From: Rhodopirellula sp.
GTDB taxonomy: Bacteria; Planctomycetota; Planctomycetia; Pirellulales; Pirellulaceae
Reading direction: 5' to 3'
NCBI GenBank assembly: GCA_002690925.1
Contig: NZGD01000263.1
Coordinates: 1-49,982 of the forward strand
DNA length: 49,982 bases
Below the pieces are notes generated by a model. It saw only the letters and a list, made by a program, of their open reading frames with translations, made no database searches and had not been told where the DNA came from. Every line of letters starts with the position of its first letter. Within the stretch, counting starts at the first letter, position 1. This document shows positions 1-8,314 of the stretch, piece by piece. A program made the translations under genes and the position numbers.

Positions 1-335
1 ACGAGACGTGGAACCCAGTCCATGGTGCGAAGCTCATCAAGCATTGCACCTCGGATACGAGGAACGCAGTAAGTTTCGAACTTGACGCCACGTTCCATAT
101 CGAACGCATCAATAGCATCCATCAGTCCGAAGATTCCCGCGCTGATGAGGTCATCCAGCTCAACGCCATCAGGAAGACGCTGCCAAATTCGCTCTCCATT
201 ATAACGAACCAGCGGCATGTATCGCTCAACCAGACGGTTGCGTAGCGATTCGTAATCGAGTGAATCCTTGTTAAGCTTCTTGAACGTCGTCCAGACTTGC
301 AGGATCTCGTCGTCGGCTGTGGCTGTCGCTGCCAT
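1..335 (-). CDS. fliA: Flagellar sigma factor FliA (sigma-28), N-terminal part, cut by window edge
   Basis: The first 111 residues of a sigma-70 family factor are visible; the rest lies beyond base 1. The protein reads MAATATADDE..., then region 1.2/2 motifs LVERYMPLVRY, LPDGVELDDLISAGIFGL, DAFDMERGVKFETYC and VPRIRGAMLDELR, which are typical of the FliA/WhiG group that directs RNA polymerase to late flagellar genes. The ATG at 335 is supported by a GGAGG at 341-345 with 5 nt spacing, one of the few good Shine-Dalgarno sites in the window. It is the last visible gene of a minus-strand flagellar run with flhA and flhF, an order usual for FliA. A perfect 7-5-7 hairpin lies just upstream of the ribosome site. 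Family assignment is firm; the C-terminal promoter -35 binding region cannot be seen. Confidence 0.93.
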   Translation of the reverse strand, partial: MAATATADDEILQVWTTFKKLNKDSLDYESLRNRLVERYMPLVRYNGERIWQRLPDGVELDDLISAGIFGLMDAIDAFDMERGVKFETYCVPRIRGAMLDELRTMDWVPRL

Positions 336-361
336 CCAATCCTCCGTGATGGGTAGTAGTA

Positions 362-380
362 CCGCGGCGTCTTGCCGCGG
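362..380 (-). promoter_or_regulatory. Perfect 7-bp hairpin in the fliA 5' leader
   Basis: CCGCGGC, a 5-nt loop and GCCGCGG form a perfect inverted repeat whose edge is 26 nt upstream of the fliA ATG. It is not followed by a T-run on either strand, so it does not look like an intrinsic terminator. The flhA leader holds a hairpin of identical geometry at nearly the same distance. It could be an RNA structure affecting translation or stability, or a protein operator. The function is inferred only. Confidence 0.5.
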
Positions 381-503
381 AGCACAATCGAGTCGAAGAC
401 CCGATTATTCGGTCATGTTTGCTTTGCAGTTCTGACAGCATCCTTGCTGCAAAAACTCCGCCGCGTTCTGTTGTCAACGTGAGATCGGAAACATCTCTGT
501 TCC

Positions 504-773
504 TCAATCACGCTTCGAACCTTCTTCAATTAGTCCCGCGTCGCTCAGTCCCTCTCGGTACCATTCAACGCGTTTACGAAACGCTTGCTCGACTGCATCG
601 CGGACAAGTGTGTCTGCGATCCACCCAACCAGTCCACCAACAACAGCAAAGACTGCCATGGCCATGATTGCCTCCAACGCAACCCCAGCTGAAGGTTCAC
701 CAAGGATCGCGCCGCGTAAAGCGACCAGTCCCATTGCAAGTGCACCAAGTGAGGTTGCGAAGTTGCGAAGCAA
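504..773 (-). CDS. Small membrane protein between flhF and fliA, function unknown
   Basis: An 89-codon ORF that begins with TTG; no ATG is available between the upstream in-frame stop and the hydrophobic core, and no clear ribosome site is seen. The product has two probable membrane helices (about residues 8-24 and 31-54, the latter including AVFAVVGGLVGWIADTL), then a charged C-terminal tail with AFRKRVEWYREGL. It lies in the flagellar operon, 155 nt downstream of flhF and 168 nt upstream of fliA, where many bacteria have flhG. It has no Walker motif and so is not a MinD-type ATPase. I do not recognise the family. The small size and TTG start leave some doubt that it is expressed; the coherent hydrophobic pattern and position favour a real gene. 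Confidence 0.55.
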   Translation of the reverse strand: MLRNFATSLGALAMGLVALRGAILGEPSAGVALEAIMAMAVFAVVGGLVGWIADTLVRDAVEQAFRKRVEWYREGLSDAGLIEEGSKRD

Positions 774-928
774 GATTTGACGGTTGGAATGAGTTGCAAG
801 CGAGTATATTTCCTAAGTTAAGCAACCGGTCACTGAAAGATTACGCTCAAGTCGTTTTCGTTCAGCGCGAGCCGCTTCCTTTCTGTCATCGGCGAACTGA
901 CGCACAGTGCGTTAGCTCTTTTTCTGAT

Positions 929-2107
929 TTATGCTGCATTTAAAGATGTAACTGATACCTTTGTCGTCAACAGCCGGGACATCAGCATCTCTGCTTCCGC
1001 TGGAGCAATATCATCCGGGACCTGCTGACCATTTGTTATGTAACTCAACGGTATTCCACTGTATTGCTCGCTGCTGGCGAGTGTTGAAAGTGCACCGACC
1101 GTACTTGGAGCCTCATCCAGCTTGGTGAGAATCGCTGCTGTTGGACGTACGGGAGCAAATCCTTGAATCGCCAAACGGGTTGCAGCAGCAGAACTTGTCG
1201 CATTCAATACCAGATGAGTCTCGTCAGGCTGCGCGCTTCTGAGCAACTCGACGAGCTGGTCAATTCTGGCGTCACTTTTTGGACTGCGTCCTGCTGTATC
1301 AATTAATACCAGATCAACATCACCCAGTCGGTCCAACGCTTGCTGCATGTCCTCAGGCTTTTCAACAACCTGCATCGGTAAGTCCATGATCTCGGCATAC
1401 GCCTTCAATTGCTGGACCGCTGCAATTCGGAAAGTGTCAATCGTCAGCAGGCCCACACGGCGTCGCGCTTCAATACGAAATCCAGCCGCAAGTTTTGCCA
1501 CGGTCGTGGTCTTGCCAACACCTGTGGGACCCACAAGTGCAACCACACGTCTTTCTCCGGGATGTGTCAATATCTGGCTGCCCATACGCAACTCCCTGAG
1601 CACCGTTCGTTGTAGATGCTCCAACCAAGGCGTTCTGGCAGCCATAGGACCGTTCGCCGCTTCCCCCATGCTGGCCGCAAAACTGACCGTGGTATTTAGC
1701 CAGCGATCCACTGTATCCATGTCTACTCCCGCAGAGAGCAATTCCATCTCATAGGCCTGCAGTGGCAGCGGCAGATCTGCCAACGATGAAACGTCTTTGA
1801 CAAGAAGCCTGGACTTCATCTCTGGGACAGCACGCGAGTCAATAATCGGCTCATCCAGATTGGTATTAATGCAACCCTCGTCGTCTCGTAATCCGGCAGT
1901 CACCTCAACGTAGGTTCGGCCCAGCCATCCCATCCAGCCATCACGCACTTGGCGAGTATGCAGAACAGCAGCCTCGGCCCCCATCTGATTGCGTATCTGC
2001 TCCAAGGCCTCCTGCAAGTTTGCGGCTCGAAAAGTGCGAATGTGCATCGGGGAATCGTTTTCTCTCAATTGAATCGAATTGTTGTCGTCTGTTGGTTCAA
2101 AAGTCAT
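929..2107 (-). CDS. flhF: Flagellar biosynthesis SRP-type GTPase FlhF
   Basis: FlhF is an SRP-family GTPase that acts at the inner face of the membrane to set flagellum position and number. The N-terminal part (about residues 21-75) begins MHIRTFRAANLQEALEQIR and ends in GRTYVEVTAG, as in FlhF B domains. The NG GTPase domain follows: P-loop GPTGVGKTTT at about 193-202, DTFRIAAVQQL at about 224-234, G3 LIDTAGRSPKSD at about 268-279 and G4 TKLDEAPSTVGAL near 335. The ATG at 2107 overlaps the flhA stop by 4 nt (ATGA), indicating translational coupling. Because the conserved part starts at Met21, an internal start is possible. The length of 392 aa is normal. The expected partner gene flhG is not adjacent. 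Confidence 0.93.
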   Translation of the reverse strand: MTFEPTDDNNSIQLRENDSPMHIRTFRAANLQEALEQIRNQMGAEAAVLHTRQVRDGWMGWLGRTYVEVTAGLRDDEGCINTNLDEPIIDSRAVPEMKSRLLVKDVSSLADLPLPLQAYEMELLSAGVDMDTVDRWLNTTVSFAASMGEAANGPMAARTPWLEHLQRTVLRELRMGSQILTHPGERRVVALVGPTGVGKTTTVAKLAAGFRIEARRRVGLLTIDTFRIAAVQQLKAYAEIMDLPMQVVEKPEDMQQALDRLGDVDLVLIDTAGRSPKSDARIDQLVELLRSAQPDETHLVLNATSSAAATRLAIQGFAPVRPTAAILTKLDEAPSTVGALSTLASSEQYSGIPLSYITNGQQVPDDIAPAEAEMLMSRLLTTKVSVTSLNAA

Positions 2108-4170
2108 TGGTCACTAATCACACCATAGGATTCGATTTTTGTATCCTGCGTGATCTCGTTGTAAGACAAGACTTTCAAGCGAGGCATGGATGCATTCGTG
2201 ATCTGTCGTAGACCAGGCCGGATTCTTGGACTCACTAATACGACAGGTGGATGACCAGCTGTAACAAGCTTCTTAACCCCTTCTTGAATTTTCTCGCAAG
2301 TGAGGTCTACGGCAGAAGGACTCATTCGGACAAATAATCCTCTTTCGGTGTGCTCGATGCCTGCTGCAATGCGATCTTCCATGGCCGGATCAAGGGCAAG
2401 CACGTGCAGACGCCCCTCAGGATCGCGGTAACGAGAGGATATCGTGCGGGCAAGTCGATGCCGTACATACTCGCACAACCATACAGCATCCTTGGTCCGC
2501 CCAGCAAAATCACCAAGTGTTTCCAAAATGATGCCCAGTTGGCGAATGGGAATGTCTTCCTTAAGCAATAAATGCAGCACCTGCTGTACTTCACTGACCT
2601 TCAGGACTGCTGGAATCAATTCATCGACAACCGTTGGTGAAGCTTCCTTCAATTCATCGATCAGATGTTTCGTAGCATCTCTTGAAAGCAACTCATCTGC
2701 GTGACGCTTCGAAATTTCTTGGAGATGTGTCGCCATCACAGCACCAGGCTCAACCGTCATGTAACCATAGATTGCTGCTTGCTCGCGCCGCATGGGGTCA
2801 ATCCAAACAGCAGGCTCACCAAACGTGGGATCGCGGGTCGGCTGTCCCTCGATCACGCCCGTCGTATGGCCGCTATCGATTGCAAGTAACTGATTTGGGA
2901 GCAAAGTAGCTTTTGCTACCTGACTGCCTTCAATTCGAATTTCGTAGTCAAGTTCCCCAAGTGTCATTTCATCCCGCACTCTTACCTTGGGAAGAATGAT
3001 TCCAAGATCCGCGGCCACAGCATTTCTAACACCGGTGATTCGCTGCATCAGATCGCCACCGCGACTTGGATCCGCTAACCCCAACAAACCCAATCCGATT
3101 GATATTTCCATGGGATCAATAGTGAGAAAATCCTCAACTCGCTTTGGTGGAGGAGCTGCGGCTTCAGCTTTCTCTGCCTCAGCCTGCTCTGCCTCGGCAT
3201 CCTGGCGACGTGTTGTTTGTCGGTTCATCACCACAGCCAAACCTATGCATCCCAACCCGAGTGTTGCCATTGGAATCGCAGGTAAATTCGTTACGATTAA
3301 TAGCGTCAAAAAACCACCGGCTACCGCTAAGGCCTTCGGGTTTCCAAGTAGTTGCTGCAAGAACTGGACGGGCAAGTTGGCTTTTTGAGCACTTCGGGTT
3401 ACCAACAGACCCGCAGCAAGCGAAATCAACAAAGCAGGCACCTGACTTACCAAACCATCACCAATCGTCAGCTTGGTAAAAAGTGCTCCGGCCTCGGTGA
3501 ATGTCATACCGGCTTGCATTACTCCGATGTACAGACCGCCAATCACATTCACGATTGTGATCACGATTCCTGCGATGGCATCCCCCCGAACGAACTTACT
3601 GGCACCATCCATCGCTCCGTAGAAGTCCGCCTGCGCATTGATTTCTTGACGACGTCGTTGAGCTTCTTTCTCATCGATCAGCCCGGCGTTCAAGTCAGCA
3701 TCAATCGCCATTTGACGGCCAGGCATCCCATCCAAAGCGAACCGTGCTGCGACCTCACTAATACGGGTGGCCCCCTTGGTAATCACAATGAACTGTATCA
3801 GCACAATGATCACAAAAATGATCAAACCCACTTCAATTCGATCACCGGCAACAAACTCGCCAAAACTCTTGATGACACCGCCAGCGGCACCCATGCCGAG
3901 TGAATCGGCACCTGTCAAAATCAATCGAGTCGTGGCCACATTCAGCACTAGACGAGCCAACGTCGTTGCTAGCAACAAAGATGGAAAGATACTGAACTCC
4001 AACGGGGTCGCCACATAAACGGTCGTCAACAACACAATCACACCTACTGTGATGTTGGCGGCCAACAGCATATCCATCAACAAAGGTGGCAGTGGAACGA
4101 GGATCACCACCAAGCAGCCAATGATGCCTAATGGCAGCACCAAATCTCGATAGCGCATCAATAATTGCAT
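2104..4170 (-). CDS. flhA: Flagellar type III export gate protein FlhA
   Basis: FlhA is the large export-gate subunit of the flagellar type III secretion apparatus. The 688-aa product has a hydrophobic N-terminal half with about eight membrane helices (residues 10-320) and a soluble C-terminal half that binds chaperone-substrate complexes. Family landmarks are RLVLNVATTRLIL at about 73-85 and the FHIPEP signature region GATRISEVAARFALDGMPG at about 133-151 followed by DADLNAGLID. The ATG at 4170 has GAGGAA about 8 nt upstream. It is the first gene of flhA-flhF-ORF-fliA. A charged linker rich in Glu and Ala (around 330-345) separates the two halves. A palindromic hairpin lies 24 nt before the start. 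The identification is secure. Confidence 0.97.
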   Translation of the reverse strand: MQLLMRYRDLVLPLGIIGCLVVILVPLPPLLMDMLLAANITVGVIVLLTTVYVATPLEFSIFPSLLLATTLARLVLNVATTRLILTGADSLGMGAAGGVIKSFGEFVAGDRIEVGLIIFVIIVLIQFIVITKGATRISEVAARFALDGMPGRQMAIDADLNAGLIDEKEAQRRRQEINAQADFYGAMDGASKFVRGDAIAGIVITIVNVIGGLYIGVMQAGMTFTEAGALFTKLTIGDGLVSQVPALLISLAAGLLVTRSAQKANLPVQFLQQLLGNPKALAVAGGFLTLLIVTNLPAIPMATLGLGCIGLAVVMNRQTTRRQDAEAEQAEAEKAEAAAPPPKRVEDFLTIDPMEISIGLGLLGLADPSRGGDLMQRITGVRNAVAADLGIILPKVRVRDEMTLGELDYEIRIEGSQVAKATLLPNQLLAIDSGHTTGVIEGQPTRDPTFGEPAVWIDPMRREQAAIYGYMTVEPGAVMATHLQEISKRHADELLSRDATKHLIDELKEASPTVVDELIPAVLKVSEVQQVLHLLLKEDIPIRQLGIILETLGDFAGRTKDAVWLCEYVRHRLARTISSRYRDPEGRLHVLALDPAMEDRIAAGIEHTERGLFVRMSPSAVDLTCEKIQEGVKKLVTAGHPPVVLVSPRIRPGLRQITNASMPRLKVLSYNEITQDTKIESYGVISDQ

Positions 4171-4502
4171 TTACGATTCCTCGCCCTTGTCTACCGCATA
4201 ACCTCTTTATGCGTGGCAGTGGGACAGTACCGGAATTTGCGTGCATAGGTCCAGAGAGGAAGACGCGTCTAATTATTAGGTTTCACACGAAGTTTCACTG
4301 AACGTGGTAGGCGAAATTCCGACAAACTGTTGGACGAATTGTCCACCAAGGAAGACATCGATAGCAAAAACGACCACACTCCCCTGCCCTGCGACTGGAA
4401 GTATGGTGCTACTGCTTCATGATCAGATGAATCGGGTTACAAGAGCGTTTGCTGTTTCCACATACAAATGGGCACAACTTCAGCCCTGCCCGTCTGGAAG
4501 AC
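4171..4502. other. Intergenic region between the sulfatase gene and flhA, with a palindrome
   Basis: No coding sequence is supported in these 332 nt. The part next to flhA must hold its promoter and leader. A perfect 7-5-7 inverted repeat (CGCATAA, 5 nt, TTATGCG) occupies 4195-4213. A TAATAAT that could be a -10 lies further upstream near 4272-4280, but its -35 match is poor, so I do not call a promoter. No convincing flagellar sigma-28 or sigma-54 box was found. Confidence 0.5.
4195..4213 (-). promoter_or_regulatory. Perfect 7-bp hairpin in the flhA 5' leader
   Basis: CGCATAA, a 5-nt loop and TTATGCG form a perfect inverted repeat with 24 nt between it and the flhA ATG. There is no T-run after it. 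Its stem length, loop length and distance from the start match the hairpin before fliA, although the stem sequences differ. That points to a shared shape (RNA) more than to a shared operator. The role is unproven. Confidence 0.5.
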
Positions 4503-5996
4503 TCACGGCTTGCTTTCTTTCTGCATCAAACACTTGGCCAGCGAAGCTACGATTGCGGGGTGCTGAAGGTAAGCATCATCATTTTGCTTTCCATACTGCT
4601 GCAAGGCTTCAGCCAACCGGCGGGTGGCCGAACTGCTGCCAGGGCGACGGTAAAAATTCAACAACTCATCAGGATCCTGTTCAGCATCAAACAGCCAAGG
4701 CTGATCATTCACAGATAAGACGAGCTTGAAGCGTTCATCGACCGCACACACCCATTGCGGTTCAGTGCCCGAATTACGAAGAAAAGTCACTTGATTGCCC
4801 TTCTCTACCCCGCCGTCGACAAATTGCGAAGTCAAATCACGCCCCTCAAACTCATGATCCGTTTTGACACGCGCCAAGCCAAGTAATGTTGGCGTCACAT
4901 CGACCGTTCCCACTGGTTGCATGTAAGTCTGACCGGCTGCAATACGCCCGGGGAACCGAATCAACATAGGCACACGTGCGGAACCCTCATACGGGTTACC
5001 CTTATTCAAACGATCATGCTCGTAACAAAGATCACCGTGATCAGATGTCATCATGATGATGGTTGAATCGAGCTTACCGCTCTTTTCTAACGCCGTAAAA
5101 ATGCGACCCAAATTGTCATCTATGCATTTGACCATTCCAAAGTACTGGCTCATCTGTGCACCGCGAAAAACCGCATGATTCTTGCCATTGCCTAACCACT
5201 TTGGTGTCGCCACATCATCTCTTCCATAGGTCCGTGGCGGCAAAAACCGTAAATGATCATACATGCGGTCGTAGGGAGCCCTAACCGTGTTTGGGCCATG
5301 CGGGTCTGGATAACTTAAAACGGTAAGAAAGGGATGATCCCCTGCCTCAGTCATCGACTCAATCGCACGATCAGTTAGAAAGTCCGTTGAAAACGACTTC
5401 TCATCTGCGTCTGAGACTCCGTAACTGAGTGAACCTGACTTGTCACGTGCATCAACTCTTGCACCAATTTTGGTTTGGGCAAACTTTTTCCAATGCCCGC
5501 GATTGAACATGTAAGTCTTGTTTTGAAATCCACCATCGATTTTTGGGGCCCACTCTGGCTTTCCAATACCTCCCAAGTGCCACTTTCCAACAAAACTCGT
5601 TCGGTATCCTTGATTGGCCATGATTTTGGCAAGCGTCGGAACGTCATCGCGCAATTCCGCATTGTTGGTCGGCACTCCCGTATTCTGTGGATACATACCG
5701 GTAATCATTGCCGCGCGACAGGGTGAACAGACTGGAGCCGTTGCGTAGGCTCGTGTGCATAAGACGCCATCCTTTGCAAGACGGTCAAAGTTCGGTGTTT
5801 CAACCACCGAGCCAGGGCCCCACATTTCTGCCTGCTCCGCAGCCAATGTGTCACGGTAACAACCAAGTGTTCTAAAGTTGTGCTCGTCAGTGATGATCAC
5901 CAACACATTGGGGTCATGCTGGGATCCATGAACAGAAGCTTGCTCTGAAGTAACCAAGCAACTGATAACGCAAAAGAACTGGACAATCATTTTCAT
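4503..5996 (-). CDS. Secreted formylglycine-dependent sulfatase
   Basis: Type I sulfatase of the alkaline phosphatase superfamily, which hydrolyses sulfate esters, in planctomycetes often from marine polysaccharides. The product begins with a signal peptide (MKMIVQFFCVISCLVTSEQA). Metal-site ITDEH follows near residue 36. The maturation motif C-S-P-C-R lies at about 90-94, where the first Cys is the residue converted to formylglycine, followed by AAMITGMYP. SDHGDLCYEHD in the second half is the usual second metal-binding segment. The length of about 497 aa fits the family. An in-frame TTG at 6008 would add four residues; the ATG at 5996 is preferred. It follows a ThuA-like gene by about 100 nt. 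The substrate cannot be deduced. Maturation needs an FGE or anSME enzyme, and the SUMF1-like protein in this window lacks the expected cysteines. Confidence 0.93.
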   Translation of the reverse strand: MKMIVQFFCVISCLVTSEQASVHGSQHDPNVLVIITDEHNFRTLGCYRDTLAAEQAEMWGPGSVVETPNFDRLAKDGVLCTRAYATAPVCSPCRAAMITGMYPQNTGVPTNNAELRDDVPTLAKIMANQGYRTSFVGKWHLGGIGKPEWAPKIDGGFQNKTYMFNRGHWKKFAQTKIGARVDARDKSGSLSYGVSDADEKSFSTDFLTDRAIESMTEAGDHPFLTVLSYPDPHGPNTVRAPYDRMYDHLRFLPPRTYGRDDVATPKWLGNGKNHAVFRGAQMSQYFGMVKCIDDNLGRIFTALEKSGKLDSTIIMMTSDHGDLCYEHDRLNKGNPYEGSARVPMLIRFPGRIAAGQTYMQPVGTVDVTPTLLGLARVKTDHEFEGRDLTSQFVDGGVEKGNQVTFLRNSGTEPQWVCAVDERFKLVLSVNDQPWLFDAEQDPDELLNFYRRPGSSSATRRLAEALQQYGKQNDDAYLQHPAIVASLAKCLMQKESKP

Positions 5997-6100
5997 TTGT
6001 TTTCTCAACTCTATCCACTACCCGACAAGGCCTTAAATAATCGACACAAAAACCAGTGCCCGTTTTCAAGCATCCTGCTAATTCTACACGACCAAAACGC

Positions 6101-6886
6101 TCACTTGCTGACTCCCCACACCAAGGCATTTTCCAAGAGCGCAGGTAGAACACGACCACGAAAATCTTCGGCATTACCCAGAGATGTATAAAACGATCTC
6201 CCTCCATCATTACGCCTATATGTCCATGCGATCGGTTCGACCGGATGCCCTTCCACCTGCCCCCACATCACAACATTGGCACCTTTCATCAATGGTGAGA
6301 CCCGATACAACGAACTAGAAGATGCATAATTTCGCCCGGCATCGATACCCTTCAGGAGCGGATCATTCAATCCGACATCCGCAACACTCAGCTTAACTTG
6401 CAAATTGTTTCCATGGTGATTTGTGTAATTTCCACCAAAAACCTGCTGATCAAAATTCTGCCAATCAGCTCTGCCACTGGGTGGCTTTTGTTCGCGTAAC
6501 GAGAAGGCATGACTCGCAGTGCGGATCCCAATGACGGGCTTGCCCTGCAAGACAAATTTACGAATCAAAGCCAGTTGATCTGTGGGCAGGGTCCGTCGAC
6601 GTACACTTACCAACATTAAATCAGCAGTCCGCAGACTATCGAGCCCAATCAATCGGTTGCGGTCGTTGGAATCCTCCGCCACGATCGTAAAACGATAGGC
6701 TTTCTGCTGATCCTTAGCGAATCGTTTCAGCGACTGCATCGTCTCATACTCTCGTTCAGCTATCAGCATTACCACATGCGGCCGATTGTCCTGTTGAGCA
6801 CTCAACACTTCGTCTGCTTTGCCGTGACGAGTGGCACAAAGGAGAGAGAGAACTAGCCATAGCAATCGCACATGCACCATTATCAT
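6101..6886 (-). CDS. Secreted ThuA-like domain protein
   Basis: The product has a signal peptide (VHVRLLWLVLSLLC... to about residue 24) followed by a class I glutamine amidotransferase-like fold of the ThuA (trehalose utilisation) type: HVVMLIAEREYETMQSL at the start of the domain, ADLMLVSVRRRTLP, GKPVIGIRTASHAF in the middle, and a late NAEDFRGRVLPALLENALVWG. Such proteins are abundant in planctomycetes, often near sulfatases or sugar-related enzymes, and few have a known reaction. Several in-frame starts exist (6979, 6907, 6886, 6880); only those at 6886 or 6880 place the signal peptide at the N-terminus. It lies between serA and the sulfatase and may be co-transcribed with the latter. Exact function unknown. 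Confidence 0.8.
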   Translation of the reverse strand: MIMVHVRLLWLVLSLLCATRHGKADEVLSAQQDNRPHVVMLIAEREYETMQSLKRFAKDQQKAYRFTIVAEDSNDRNRLIGLDSLRTADLMLVSVRRRTLPTDQLALIRKFVLQGKPVIGIRTASHAFSLREQKPPSGRADWQNFDQQVFGGNYTNHHGNNLQVKLSVADVGLNDPLLKGIDAGRNYASSSSLYRVSPLMKGANVVMWGQVEGHPVEPIAWTYRRNDGGRSFYTSLGNAEDFRGRVLPALLENALVWGVSK

Positions 6887-7078
6887 CGCACCATTTACAG
6901 GACACATCGAAACTGAACGCCTCCATGATAACCTGAATGCGAAAATGGGGAGGATTACCGGCCCCAATGCCACGACCACATTTCAACATCAATGATGTTG
7001 GGCAGAAATCCCAACGCCAAGTGTGATTCATGGCAGACGCCATCAGCTATGGGTCCGAGAACAGTGTCGTGAGCAGAT

Positions 7079-8254
7079 CTATCCCTTTTGAGGCAGATAC
7101 CGCAGCGCGAGAACACCTTCAATTGCACGAATCGAATTGAGTGTCGCATCACTGATATCGTCATCCAAATCAATAATTGTGTAGGCAACATCCCCTCGCG
7201 ACTTGTTCAGAAGATCAGCAATATTCAGCTGAGATTCAGCGAGGATGGTAGAAATCTGGCCGACCATATTTGGCACGTTCGCGTTAGCAATCGTAATTCG
7301 GCTGCCACCATTTCGAGGCATAATGGCCTCGGGAAAATTCACCGAATTGCGCACGGTTCCATCTTCCAAAAATTCACGCACGCTATCTGCAACCATCACA
7401 GCGCAATTTTCTTCTGCTTCCGCAGTGGACGCACCCAAGTGCGGAAAGGAAATTACTTTTGGATGTTCCAACAGCTCACCGGTGGGAAAATCAATCACGT
7501 AGGAGTGAAGGTGCCCACTGTCCAATGCAGCCAAAACAGCTTCGTCGTCGCAAATACCTCCGCGTGCAAGATTCACGAGAATGCCACCTTTTGGCATCAT
7601 CGCGATTCGTTCCGCACTTGCCAAACCTCGTGTCGCGTCCAAGAGAGGCACATGCACAGAAATGGCATCACATTGACTGAACAAATGGTCAATACTGACA
7701 GCTTTTTCAACACCGCTTGAAAGCTGCCAAGCGCTTTGCACCGAAATCAGCGGATCGTAGCCCACCACTTTCATGCCCAATGACAAAGCCGCATTCGCAA
7801 CACGCAAACCAATGGCACCGAGCCCAATTACACCCAATGTCTTCGAAGGCAATTCCGAACCGACAAAATTTTTCTTACCTGATTCAACAGCAGTGGAAAT
7901 CTCTGCATCGGTTCCGTCCAAACCATCTGCAAATTTCATGGCTCCAGCTATATTCCGCGAAGCCATCAACAAGCCAGCCAAAACCAATTCCTTAACCGCG
8001 TTGGCATTGGCACCGGGAGCATTGAATACAGGAACACCCATGTTGGTCATTTTCTCGACCGGGATATTATTTACTCCAGCCCCGGCCCTTCCAATTGCAG
8101 CAACACTTTCTGGAATGTCCATGTCGTGCATCTTGAACGACCGCAGTAGCACGGCATCGGGATGACTGACCTCGGATGCGACCTCATAATTCTCACGCGG
8201 CAGACGCTGCAGCCCTTTGACGGAAATATTGTTCAAGGTGAGGATTTTGTACAT
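7079..8254 (-). CDS. serA: D-3-phosphoglycerate dehydrogenase with ACT domain
   Basis: This enzyme oxidises 3-phosphoglycerate to 3-phosphohydroxypyruvate with NAD+, the first step of serine synthesis in the cytoplasm. It has the D-isomer-specific 2-hydroxyacid dehydrogenase fold: GRAGAGVNNIPVEK near 56-69, the NAD-binding GLGAIGLRVA near 143-152, catalytic Arg in VNLARGGICDDEA, the DFP segment (VIDFPTGELLEHP) and catalytic His in FPHLGASTAEAEENCA. The last 75 residues form an ACT domain (NVPNMVGQISTILAE, RAIEGVLALRYL). The length of 391 aa places it with short SerA forms having an ACT but no extra regulatory domain. It lies 60 nt downstream of serC, so two consecutive serine-pathway steps are encoded together. 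The ACT domain suggests feedback control by an amino acid, probably serine. Confidence 0.95.
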   Translation of the reverse strand: MYKILTLNNISVKGLQRLPRENYEVASEVSHPDAVLLRSFKMHDMDIPESVAAIGRAGAGVNNIPVEKMTNMGVPVFNAPGANANAVKELVLAGLLMASRNIAGAMKFADGLDGTDAEISTAVESGKKNFVGSELPSKTLGVIGLGAIGLRVANAALSLGMKVVGYDPLISVQSAWQLSSGVEKAVSIDHLFSQCDAISVHVPLLDATRGLASAERIAMMPKGGILVNLARGGICDDEAVLAALDSGHLHSYVIDFPTGELLEHPKVISFPHLGASTAEAEENCAVMVADSVREFLEDGTVRNSVNFPEAIMPRNGGSRITIANANVPNMVGQISTILAESQLNIADLLNKSRGDVAYTIIDLDDDISDATLNSIRAIEGVLALRYLPQKG

Positions 8255-8314
8255 GAGACGATTGGCTGCTTTAGGTTGTTTGAAAAAGGGGACGGGTACA
8301 CACTGCGAATTGGC

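Noticed and set aside
271..507. 78-codon minus-strand frame before fliA
   Set aside because: It overlaps the fliA start in another frame, is Arg/Ser-rich without structure, and ignores the well-supported fliA ribosome site.
3352..3903. Plus-strand frame of 183 codons
   Set aside because: It is antisense to conserved FlhA membrane segments and shows no family features.
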